Assembly: GCA_000934455.1 (NCBI GenBank)
Contig: KN886879.1
Location: 80,009-144,008, forward strand
DNA length: 64,000 nt
Reading direction: 5' to 3'
Source: Apostichopus parvimensis
Lineage: Eukaryota; Echinodermata; Holothuroidea; Aspidochirotida; Stichopodidae
Positions 54,022 to 64,000 of the stretch are shown here, one piece after another. The notes beneath the pieces are model-generated. The model was given only the letters and a program-made list of their open reading frames with translations. It ran no database searches and was not told the origin of the DNA. How positions within the stretch are numbered: the stretch's first letter is position 1; each line of letters opens with the position of its first letter. Both the position numbers and the translations under genes were made by a program.

Positions 54022-57000
54022 TGTACAAGTGTAAAGGTGTATAGCAGTTTTTGTATTCAAATGAGAGCAAAAATTCAAAGCCTTAAAAAAGGCACAAAAA
54101 CACAAAAATTTGAACACTACATTATTCCTTGCAATATCTTACATGTGGGGGTAATTTGTCTTAATTTTAATTTTTGCATTTATTAAGTAGTGTACTGCAA
54201 AACTGTTAAACATAATTCATAACTTAATGTGGGAGAATAAACTATTAGAGTTATTTATTTTCATGAAATTGCACCAATGTAAATGTAATATTAAAATAAA
54301 ACAAAACTGTTAGCAAACTGCTTATCCAATAAAGATGTAATATTAGTAGAGTGAAAAAATATTAAGTGTTTGGAAGAGTAAACACTAAGTACATGCCCGT
54401 GGGTTTTAAATACTGTATCTTGGAAAATGCCTTTACTTGAGCAAATTCTTTTGCAAAGTGAAAACAACCCCACTTTAGTAGGTACAGTACCATACAGCAA
54501 TAACTTTCAATGTGATGTGTACATGATGTATTGTAGGATAGTTTATATAATGGTCCATTGTTGTTGTAAGAAAGATATCACAAGTTGGTCCCCCCTGCAC
54601 AGTTTATTCCCAGTGTTGTAAAGTTTGGTAACTTTTAGTTTATGTAGTGAGTCACTTTTAGCTATTCAAAAATTTGAATTTAAGGTAAACCACAGCTGCT
54701 ATTCCATTTAAACCAGACATTCATTGTCTTTTCCCTTGATGTTAAGAGGTAAAAGAATGTCTAAAAGGGAATCAGTGGTCAGTGAAACCATTCTGTGTGA
54801 ATGTCACTGACCAACAGGATCCCTAACAGTTTGAAAAATCAATAGAATCTATGACAAAAGGTTTTGACTGTTGGTCGCCTTGATAGGGTTAAATCCTTCC
54901 CCCCTGAGTGTGAACAATGGTTCTGTTTGCAGTTCTTAGATTATTTCAGGGTACTGTAACCTCCTTATCTTATTCAAAAAAGCCAAGTCAGGTCTTGTTG
55001 TCAGTGATTTGTCAAGTGAGACCATTATTTTGTCCCTTTCTAAGGAATTAGAGAGATTTTTTAGGAATTAAGTGAAAAGCTATCTGTGAAGTTGATAAAT
55101 TTACCTCAATAAGTAAGTCTCATTGTTAGAGGCCTACTTTTTTAATTCTGAAGCAAATCAAAAGCCAAGGACGGGAGGATTGCTGAAATTGAAAACAATC
55201 CCCATATAAGTCGCAATTTTTGCCACTCTCTCTTTTGGGGGGCTGAAATGTAGGATTTTACTGTTTGGTAAATATTTAATAGATAAGTGTAAGAGGATTT
55301 TATTTTAAATCGTGTGTGAGGGATGAGTCAGGAAGATTTAAAAAAAAAATAGTAAAGCGTAGAAATTCAAGAAAAGATGATTAAAGTATAGTATCTCTCT
55401 CTTTATACAATGGAATGTTAAAAATGAGATATCTTTCGATTTTGGTGTCCCTGAAGGTTAATTGCACAGGCTCGTACAGGTAGGACCTGCAAATAATTTG
55501 AGTTATTTGCTTGTAGAAGTGAAGGACACTTGAAGATTCTCTGTACCATTCTAGACCCAGTGTTTTGATGGACTTCGAAAGTAACAGCAAATTCCTGAGC
55601 ACTGCAAAAGCAGCCAAAATGGCATAGAAATGAGGCTTAAATTTTTAGAACCTTTTAGGAACTTAAAAAGTTTACAATATGCAAATTTATGCTAACACTT
55701 GCAAAATGTACTAATTTGAATCAAAGAGCCCAAATTAATGTTTCTTCTCATTAGATATCATGTTTGAAAGCCATTAATAGTTAGTAATGAATTTGTTCCA
55801 TTAAAAAGTCCTTAAAAAAATAATAATATGGTTAACGGTTTCATAGTTAGTCATCTTGAGACAAAACCATATTTTGTAACCTTTGAACTATGTATTTAAA
55901 TTCCTTTAAATTTATGCTACAGTAGCAGTGAGTTACACATTGTTAAATGAAAAATTATATTGTACAAGCATGCACATGTATGTATATACATACATGTAAA
56001 GATACATAAATAACATCAGATTAGGTTGTTTTGTTGACCTTTCTAAAATGAAAAACAGTAAGCAACCTTTTTTTTTATTCCCATGGTAGCTATTAAATGT
56101 AGTGACCATGAGAACGAGAAACATGATCAGAGCATGGAGCTATTACTGATAATAGCTCCATCTTGTATGTAACAGTCCAAATTTCAGTTTCTCAGTGATA
56201 CGGAAATTGTATAGACTTAAAAATTAACTAAATTGTAATCGCTAGGAATTTTAATTACATTAACTATTTCAAATGAAATTTATAGTTGGCTTAAGTCAAA
56301 TACTTAGTGTAATTTGAATTGAACTGCATCATTTATCACTATTGTATTTTGTTCTCAAGGCTGGCTTGTTTAACGATTGACTTTCTCAACTTTGCAAATA
56401 TTTATTTCTTTCATTTATGGGGGGGGGGGGGAGGGGCAGAGGGAGGAAAAAGAAGATAGACCCAAATTTTCTGTGTACTAGTGTACCGTATCTTACTATC
56501 TTTGGTTAGCTAAGTAAGTACTGTTGTTTCTAACCAAGATCAGTTAATAGTTATCCTGTTCATTTTCATTTCTGAACTTGACATTGAGTACTTCAAGCTT
56601 GAATTTGAGTGTTGATCTTTTATCTTGTAAATTTGCTGTCGGCCCACAACAATTGTTTGTACAAACTTACAAAGCAATGAATCAATTGAGTGTTAGTAAA
56701 CAGTTATAACATCATTTTGAGTTCAGTAATTATCAAGGGTACTGTAGTCCTCAGGGAAGATAAACCTAGATATTACAGTCACAAGTTGAAGTTATTTTTC
56801 TATCAAGTTTGTAAGAACTACCACCCAAAAAGAGTGTCATTTTGAAAATGGCTCAGAGCCCCTTCTGGTCACAATTATTCAGAAGGGGGTCTGAAGCAGG
56901 TGCAACCCAAATCCTGATTAATAGGTTGTGTTTTTTTGTTATATTTTGCATTAAAAAATATATAAATATATTACTTGTATGCCACTTTCTAGCTTAAATA

Positions 57001-58475
57001 TTTGAAATTTCAGATGTAGGACAAATTTGCTGACCATTGCCAACCTGCCATGGTCAATCATTTCTCCAGAGTTAGACTCCAGGTTATGTCCCCTATGGCC
57101 ATCAGTGATTGTAGAACTAGTGTGCATTTCACAGATGACCAAGATTGTCCCGTAACCTAAATTGTTGGACATGTGTACCTGGTGCGGAGGAGATCACAGG
57201 GCAATTCTCATAACCTAATTCAGTCATATCAATTTAAACCATTTCCTATTATAAAATGGTGCATCAAAACAGGTATTATGAGGGATGTCAAGATCAATAG
57301 CCTTAAGCATTAATTCAGCATGAACTTGACACATATTTTTATGCAGTAAACTTTTTATGATATGTTTTTATCCCTAACCAGCCTTACAGCTTTACCCCAG
57401 AGGTAACAGAAAGGTTGTCATTAATAAACAGATCTTCATAAATTTCCGGTGACTTACAGCTATAGCTTAGTAGTACGTTGTTTTGAATGAATGTGGATGT
57501 CATATGAGAGGCCAATGACCCCAAATGAAGTCAAAAACATCATTGTTGAATGTCATATTTTTAGTCCTAGATCAATTTATCATTCTACTTTGGCTGAGAT
57601 GCTAAAAAAAAAGAGTACTGTTTATATGCGCATATTTAATTGATTACTTTGATGGAATCATTACTTTCCATTTGTTGGTTAAATTCAGCTGACTCTCACA
57701 CACAAACAAAAGAGATCATCATAGTTTGCTCTAGTAATTGAAGTAAACTCTGAAAGTAAAAATATTAGAGTTAAAGTAAAGAAAAAGTGTGGAAAATTTC
57801 CAATTGTGGGTAGTGTGGGGTGAGTGGTAGGCGATGAACTTTTCCAGTGAAGTGGAATCAATTTTCATCAGCATCATTTACAACAAACTCATATTACTGA
57901 CTTAAATTCAAAGAGGCAGTCTTATTTTTTATTCAACAAGCAATTATCACAGTTTGAGTAATATTTTTGCGGATCAAATTTTGCGAAAAGCTGCATGAAG
58001 AACATGGTAGCGGTAGATTAGAGAGCTCAGTTTGGAGCACATCGAATGTAAATGTAATCCTTGCTGTATTTTGTGTTGATCGAATTTACCATAATATTGG
58101 CTTTTATCAATATCTGGTATTTCTTATATTTTGTTGTTATAATATAAGCCTCCAAAAGCTAAAGCTTTAGGGATCTGTTAATGGGGAGTAAAATACATGT
58201 GTGTGCTTATTCTCAGACTACAGCAGTATGGAATTTAATTCGTTCAAAGTTATCTCGGAAAACATGTCAGTCGCCAGTTATTACCAATTGTTGGAAACTG
58301 TACTGATACAGATAGGACCGGTATTACCCATTTGAAATCAGTTACTACTGATAGCAAGTATAATACTCTGATAATATGCCCAACACTTATTAACTTCTCT
58401 CCTTCCTCAAGTTTGACCAAACATGAGTCCTTTGAAATTAACTGTTCAAGAACATCATGTTGAGTTGTTGACGAC
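54022..58475. other. Intergenic, no gene recognised
   Basis: AT-rich, with a G run at 56420-56431 and the palindrome at 55974. Short open frames occur (for example minus strand 55381-55617) but have no recognised motif or convincing splice context. Confidence 0.55.
55974..55997. repeat. Perfect 24-base palindrome
   Basis: ACATGTATGTAT followed directly by its reverse complement. Purine-pyrimidine alternation suggests an offshoot of a TG/TA microsatellite. Confidence 0.9.
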
Positions 58476-58533
58476 CTATTTGTTAAGTTCAGTATACTGT
58501 GTAGTATATATGTATACTGAACTTAACAAATAG
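58476..58533. repeat. Perfect 22-bp inverted repeat with 14-base loop
   Basis: The arm 58476-58497 (CTATTTGTTAAG..) is exactly complementary to 58512-58533, separated by a TA-rich loop. No complementarity continues beyond the arms. Confidence 0.93.
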
Positions 58534-58561
58534 ACCGATACTGTACATGTTCTTCTCACAG

Positions 58562-58830
58562 CAGAAATTTCAGGGAGAAGGAAACTCATGAATTAGAAAT
58601 TGGAAACCTTGTCAAAACCCTGGATGTTTCCTCGAAACCATTTACTGTCCAATGTACCAGCGTACATTGAGGGAAAACATTACAGATGTAACGCTCGAAG
58701 TATGTTCTAGGTTTATGCTTGAGTTTGAGTATGGTGATAAATTTGATGTCGTAAAAGGTATTTATGATTCCCACAGCCGTGACATTTTTGAAAAATTGAT
58801 GGATCTCCACGATTATTTATGCAACCAAGG
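58562..58830 (+). pseudogene. Coding-like segment with a frame break, unidentified
   Basis: After a strong acceptor-like TGTTCTTCTCACAG (ending 58561), one frame reads REKETHELEIGNLVKTLDV to a TGA at 58678. Overlapping it by a few bases, another frame reads TLRENITDVTLEVCSRFML, then YGDKFDVVKGIYDSHSRDIF, up to a donor-like G|GTACAG at 58830. Composition (charged, few rare residues) looks protein-like in both. It may be an exon broken by one missing base, a decayed copy, or chance. I recognise no family. Confidence 0.3.
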
Positions 58831-61800
58831 TACAGAATATACATATATTTATATCTATATACTGCTTTTGTTTAGAGGCCCTTTCTTGTTTCTAAAGAAA
58901 GATGAAAAATGTTTGTCCTTGACTCAGATTTGGTGTTCACAATGTGTCACTCTCTGAAAAATGAGGTGATATTTTTAGCAGTAACATAGATGTTATTTAC
59001 CAATTGAGGTCCGAGTCAGCGAGGTATTGAACAACTCCCGGACCGAATGTAAACTCAACATGTGTTATGTTTGTTATGCTGGCGATGACAGACACAGTCG
59101 TTAAAATGTAGATTTCATGTTACTTTTGTATGGGTAGATAATAAAATTTTCTGCAGGCTTTTTATTTCAATTCTCATCAATTTCAATGATTTCAGCAGTC
59201 TGCACTCCCACTAACATTAAAACATAATTTATTTGTCTTTGAAATGTTGTATGGCTGGATCCCTTGTTGATTCTTAAAGGACTTTAGTTTCATCTTAAAA
59301 CTGAGGAGTTCAAAATGGAGGGAAACAAATTGTCCTGTAGTGGAACAAAGAAAGGTTCGTGGTGAGTTTGTCTGTGAAAAACTTTGAAGGTTCAAGATGC
59401 TAATTGAACTAGTGATTTGATTATAAGCAATGCAATAAGATTGTTTGTAAGACAAAGATGAAAGTGAAGAAAAGATACAGATGATGAAATATTTTACCAA
59501 CATTGTAGGTATATTAAAGGGAAAGTTTTCAAACCCCAACCATCATCTTTGGCATCTCTGCAAAAGATCTTTGTATTGAACAACTCTTCCAAATAACTAA
59601 ATCTTGTTCTGCTTTGAGAGATATCCTAGCTTTAGAAGTATTGTCCACTTGGGAGCAACACCCCACCCCTTTGGAGGTGGATCAGATCCAAAGGTCAAGA
59701 TGAAACTAACAAGTGCGAAAGAAAGCTTGTAGATCACGGTGACCCGAGGTCATCATGATGACCTACAGTATGAGGTACAATTTTTTAGCCACATGCTGCT
59801 TGCACTATTATAGTTGTATCATACAGTATACATGTATCTTCCTGTTTGTTAAATATCCAACTCACGTCTGATCCATCCTACCCCAAGATTCATTGTCAAC
59901 ATTTATGTAAAAAGTTGAGTGAAGTATTTGTGGTTTTGAAACACAGGATATAAAGATCGGTGGATCAAATGGGAAAGAAGTGTTACAAAATTTGGAGTTT
60001 CTCTGTTTATTGTATATGTACAGTGTCTTCACTGAAATTGTCTATAATAGATCAAAAAAAGAAAAAAAGAAGAAGCTTGGTTCACACATATCCATTTAGT
60101 ACTTACTGTATGCCCAGATTATCATCATATTGCATCAGCATGTTAGCATACTAAACCATTAAACATTACAAAAATTCAATAAAAATACTTTCTTCCAGAC
60201 CCTACACATATTATTCCCATGCAGACAGTAAGGTGAATTAAATTCCAGAAAACAAAATGGCTTATTGAAGGGAGAATGCTTCGAGGGCAAATACTTCCTG
60301 AAGATTAGTCACCATTTAGTAGTTATCCTCTTTTACACCTTTCCTTTTTTTGTAGGGGTGGGGGAGGGATGTTAGTGGGGAGAGGAGATGTGGTGGTGAT
60401 AGTAATGATTTATGTTTTTAATTTAATTAAATTTGATTGCAATTTGAATGACTGAGTCTTCCAGATACCCAGATAACATTGTGATTTGCACATGATCTGT
60501 ACCACTGTAGACAACTATAGGCACCTACCTATCCACTTGCTGCAGACATAATAATGCACATTAATTACAGCTATCAACATAAATGATGTTTAGAGGGAGC
60601 ATAGGGTCAATCTGATTATTCATAAGGGCATTTTGGGGACCTCTGTTATCCCCTGAGGGTATATGATATGATATTCAGCCATTTAATGAAAAATATTTAC
60701 ATAGACACTCTTGGGAGATTCCCAAAATTGTGAAGACAGATGATAACATCTTTCCTGCAATTCCTTTATTGGTGTTGATAGCCCAGTACAGCTTTTACGG
60801 TATGTAGTTATGTACAGTGTGCTATTCATGTTGTCTGTGAATACTATTATAGTATAGTAGGTCAGGAATGAATAAGTTACAAAAAGAGGTCAAGGTCAAT
60901 TTATTTGTTGTTTATTTTGTTGATTACAAAAAAATAAGAGATTTATGGTTACTTTCCATGTTTGCAATTTGCATTCAGTTCTTACCTCTATGACCTAAAA
61001 GAGATTTCAGGTTTTGTTCACAGACATCAAAGTTTGTTTTCGTGCCTTCTAAACTGTTACAGTACACAAAATTTGAACGCTAAATATTATTTCCTGCTAA
61101 ATGGAGTGACTGGGATACATGAAGTTCATGTATAATGATAATGAATTTGGTGAACTGACTTAACAGTTTAATGGGGATTTCATAGTAGTTCTAGACACTC
61201 TGTCAATGTGTGTACAGTACTTCTAGACATTAGCCCTGTTTGATTTCAAGTTCACTACAATATTGATGTAATAATATATCAAATTCAGTAGTATGTAGGA
61301 ATATTAAACTTTTCCCTTAACCACTTGAAATCAACCTTGGCTGTTCATGCCAGTTGACCTACTGTACTGTTCATTGTGTTTTTTATGGAATTTAAATTTC
61401 AGTCTTTCAAACTTTATTAAAATCAACTCAAAAAGCTGCTTTATGGAACCACAACCATTGAACTGGTTAGTTTCAGCCTCAATTTCTTTTATAAAAATGA
61501 ACTAAAAGACCTGTCTAAAGATATCCAAGACCATTTAACTGTTAAGTCTACATGTACATCTGGAAGGCATTGAGACCGTCTTGGTTGTGTTAAAAGGTAC
61601 AACGGACATCAAGGGGGGGGGAGGGGGAGGGAGGGTGGGGGAGGGGGAGGGATGTAACCATCGCCACCTTTCTAGTCTTTGAATAAATACAGATAAGATA
61701 TATATTACTGATTGATGATTGTTCCATTCATACTGTACAATTATATTCAGTAAGTGTTTCTTTTGTACAAAAATGTTAAATAATGTTCCAATCCAACCAA

Positions 61801-62628
61801 AAAGCAGAAGAAACAGATCTTATGGAATTGAAGTGTCTGAAGTTTCCTGTTTGATTCTGTGTTTTGTGACAGTTAATAGTGTGGGCGTGAATGTCTCCCT
61901 AGAGGAAAGAAGATCTATGTTAACTTCCCACACATTAAATATTAGATATTTTCTCTCAACTTGATAATTAAATTGGACACAAATGGTACCACTGTTAAGT
62001 CATAAATGGCAGAAAAGGGAGGGTAGGTGGGGTAGACTTCAAGGAATAGTCTGAAATGGAAAGCTTTTAATGTTGATGTTTACGACATGTTTATGATGTA
62101 AACCATACATACCGCGCTGCCATTGGTTAGTGTTAAAATTGTTTTGCTGCAGCTTGAAAAGGAGAAAACTAGGTCTTTTCCAAAAGTTCATCGTCAAGGA
62201 ATTAGAATGGTGGTATTTACTTCACTCCTTACTTACCTGTCTGCTTTACCATCACACACCTATCTACCTACTGTAGCCAAATAACTGGTAACATTCTTGC
62301 ACTGCGCCCCCATGACCCTATCTAAGATCAGTATCTAAGGTCGAGAAAGGTAAGTTAATGTTTCATTCCAAAATGTGATCAGAATATTTGAGGAGGTACA
62401 GCAGCTGTGTAAGCATCTTTTAGTCAGTTCATCAATATATTTACTGTAATTCTGGGAGAGAAAACTACCTTTAAAATTTTTGCAATCTGATCTTTGTTGA
62501 TGATCGTTTAAAAAGGACCTGATGAAAGTCTGCGGACTATGTTGTTGAGCAGCAGTTTCTTTATAAAGCTGCCATTCAGTGTGTGTAGGCCTGTATAGTG
62601 AAGTGATCATGTCAATTTGTAGTCTAAT
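58831..62628. other. Intergenic, no gene recognised
   Basis: AT-rich, with the G-rich tract at 61613 and a GGGGTGGGGGAGGG patch near 60356. No repeat family or exon recognised. Confidence 0.55.
61613..61651 (+). repeat. G-rich tract, candidate G-quadruplex cluster
   Basis: Nearly pure G in runs of 3-8 separated by single A or T over 39 bases, easily meeting the four-run quadruplex pattern. Confidence 0.85.
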
Positions 62629-63400
62629 TTTTGCTTCCTTGCTGGAAGCAAAGGAACCTACAAATATGCCATCAGGTTGGCATATTTGTGTGTCAGTGTG
62701 TGTGCGTCTGTGACATTTGCTTGGGTCCGTCCGTGATAACTCAACAACGGAGTGATGGATATTTGTCATACATGCTATGTATTATAGTGAGCAGGTGTGC
62801 TCTATCAAATTTTGGCGTTGACCTTATGAATATTAATGGGGTTCTGGGATGAAATATAAAATCTTTATGCCATTTACTCTGTAACCTTAAGTCGGATTGT
62901 AGCCAAACTTGGTGTACATGCAGTTGTTGGATAATATCTGGTACATGTTGGCCATCTGGGCCCAAAAACAATTCCGGGCCCATTTTGGGCTGGGTGGGTC
63001 CAAATTTTATATCCACCTCAAATGCAATTTGAACAGATTGTTTGGGCCTGAATTATTTGGGGCCCAATAGTTTGGGACCATTTGGGCCCACATTGTTTGG
63101 GTTCAATTTTTTGGGCAAATATACTTTGCGTCACTTTGTTGGGCCAAAAATTTTTGGGACCATTTAGGCGCAACATTTTATTGGGCCCAGTGTTCTGGGA
63201 GGGGCCTAAATTTTAACTCTGCAATAACTCCACAACCTTAAATTAGATTGTATCCAAACTTAGAATATACTGTAGATGTTGATTAATAGCTAGTACATGT
63301 GGTCATAAATATGATTGTGGGTGATGACATACAACACTATAATATTCCACTAAGCAAGGAACCATAGTGCCCATTGGGCTCTTGTTGTAAAGGTCTGTTC
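62629..63400. repeat. Composite repeat: hairpins, duplicated segment and TTTGGGCC word array
   Basis: Begins with two perfect hairpins (TTTGCTTCC/GGAAGCAAA; CAAATATGCCA/TGGCATATTTG), then TCCGTCCGTGATAACTC. A segment (AACCTTAAGTCGGATTGTAG, then CTGGTACATG) at ~62884 recurs diverged at ~63235. Between them, 62942-63200 holds about a dozen TTTGGGCC/GGGCCCA words. AAGCAAGGAACC near 63354 echoes AAGCAAAGGAACC at 62642, so the whole is probably one dispersed repeat. Confidence 0.6.
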
Positions 63401-64000
63401 AATAGTAAACTTTTAAAGTACCAGTGAAAACTTACAGTTTGTGCATCGTAAAATGCAACTCAAAACAGTCAAATTTCAGTTTTTAAGTGCATGAAATGCA
63501 CAGGAGTCCGAGTGTTTTCCAGGCATGAGCTTTTTCCGCGAATTCGCGGAATATCCGTGATTTCTTTTCTACCTTGCGGACAAAAACTATTATCCTAACA
63601 CACTGTAGCATACGTAAACTGGAGCCCATACCGCAATTTTTGCAAAGGTCCGTGATTTTTTTTTTTTACCCCAGGCTCATCCCTGACTTTCCAAACTCCA
63701 CATTACAAAATGTGAACCATATAATTATTCCCTAAGTACTGAAAATCAGATAGTTATTGACAAGTTTTGTGAGAAAAAATTAAGCTGTAAGAAAGTACTG
63801 AGGCTTATATCAGGTAAGATCAGTCAATTAAAGCAATCAGCTTTGGAAAAATGGATAGCCATTAATTATTCTTGATATGTGTAATTGGCTCGGTATGAAA
63901 AGTTTTCCAACCGTTTTTTTTTAATTACCAGGGGCTAAAAATTTATTTAGGTCATTTGGAAATCTCTCTAATTATAAAAAGAACTTCATTTAATTTAAAA
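63401..64000. other. Intergenic right edge
   Basis: AT-rich apart from the CGCGAATTCGCG palindrome; no coding signal to the window end. Confidence 0.55.
63533..63550. repeat. 18-base palindrome TTCCGCGAATTCGCGGAA
   Basis: A perfect palindrome in otherwise AT-rich sequence, followed by related words (ATATCCGTGATTTC, GGTCCGTGATTT) to ~63660. Probably part of a short unidentified repeat. Confidence 0.75.

Noticed and set aside
55381-55617. A 78-codon minus-strand frame (MAAFAVLRNLLLLSK..)
   Set aside because: It looks mildly protein-like but has no recognised motif, neighbouring exon or clear splice signals.
62335-62769. A 144-codon minus-strand frame
   Set aside because: It runs across the boundary of the composite repeat at 62629 and has no recognised motif, start context or splice support.

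Overview
This window is animal nuclear DNA: AT-rich, with long introns bounded by GT..AG, three protein genes split into many exons, and many retroposons and short DNA transposons. The protein families are conserved across animals. The intergenic style (runs of G or C, tRNA-derived SINEs ending in ATT repeats, many MITE-like elements) suggests a marine invertebrate, possibly an echinoderm. That placement is an inference from style, not from a marker gene.

Three genes account for essentially all convincing coding sequence. (1) 345-14635, minus strand: an ACAD10-type gene with a HAD-like domain, an aminoglycoside-phosphotransferase-like (APH) kinase domain and an acyl-CoA dehydrogenase domain. 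Fourteen in-phase exons give 919 codons, and the 3' end runs off the left edge. (2) 18101-27772, plus strand: CCT6, the zeta subunit of the TRiC/CCT chaperonin, complete, 12 exons, 531 residues. (3) 30453-46102, plus strand: SMYD4, with TPR, split SET and MYND domains, complete, 16 exons, 740 residues. I chose exon borders by requiring GT/AG sites, continuous phase and family similarity, and all three genes join without a frame break. ACAD10 and CCT6 are divergent across about 3.5 kb, and CCT6 and SMYD4 lie head to tail about 2.7 kb apart. Nothing suggests that the three act in one pathway: they are mitochondrial fatty-acid metabolism, cytosolic folding, and a putative lysine methyltransferase.

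From 46103 to 64000 there is no gene I can name. It holds DNA-transposon remnants, hairpins, G-rich tracts, a possible first coding exon near 51052, and a coding-like but frame-broken segment at 58562-58830.

The most unusual feature is an array inside an ACAD10 intron (about 8584-9843). The last ~92 bp of the preceding exon, its 5' splice site and ~35 bp of intron have been copied about ten times in tandem, leaving a series of spare splice donors, three of them closer to consensus than the real one. SMYD4 shows the mirror case: a 98-bp tandem duplication at 37692-37887 has doubled a 3' splice site and the first part of an exon. An ATT microsatellite starts at the fourth base of the intron that splits the SMYD4 MYND finger, and a SINE lies about 12 bases inside an ACAD10 donor. 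Splice-site neighbourhoods here have been reshaped repeatedly by local duplication and insertion.
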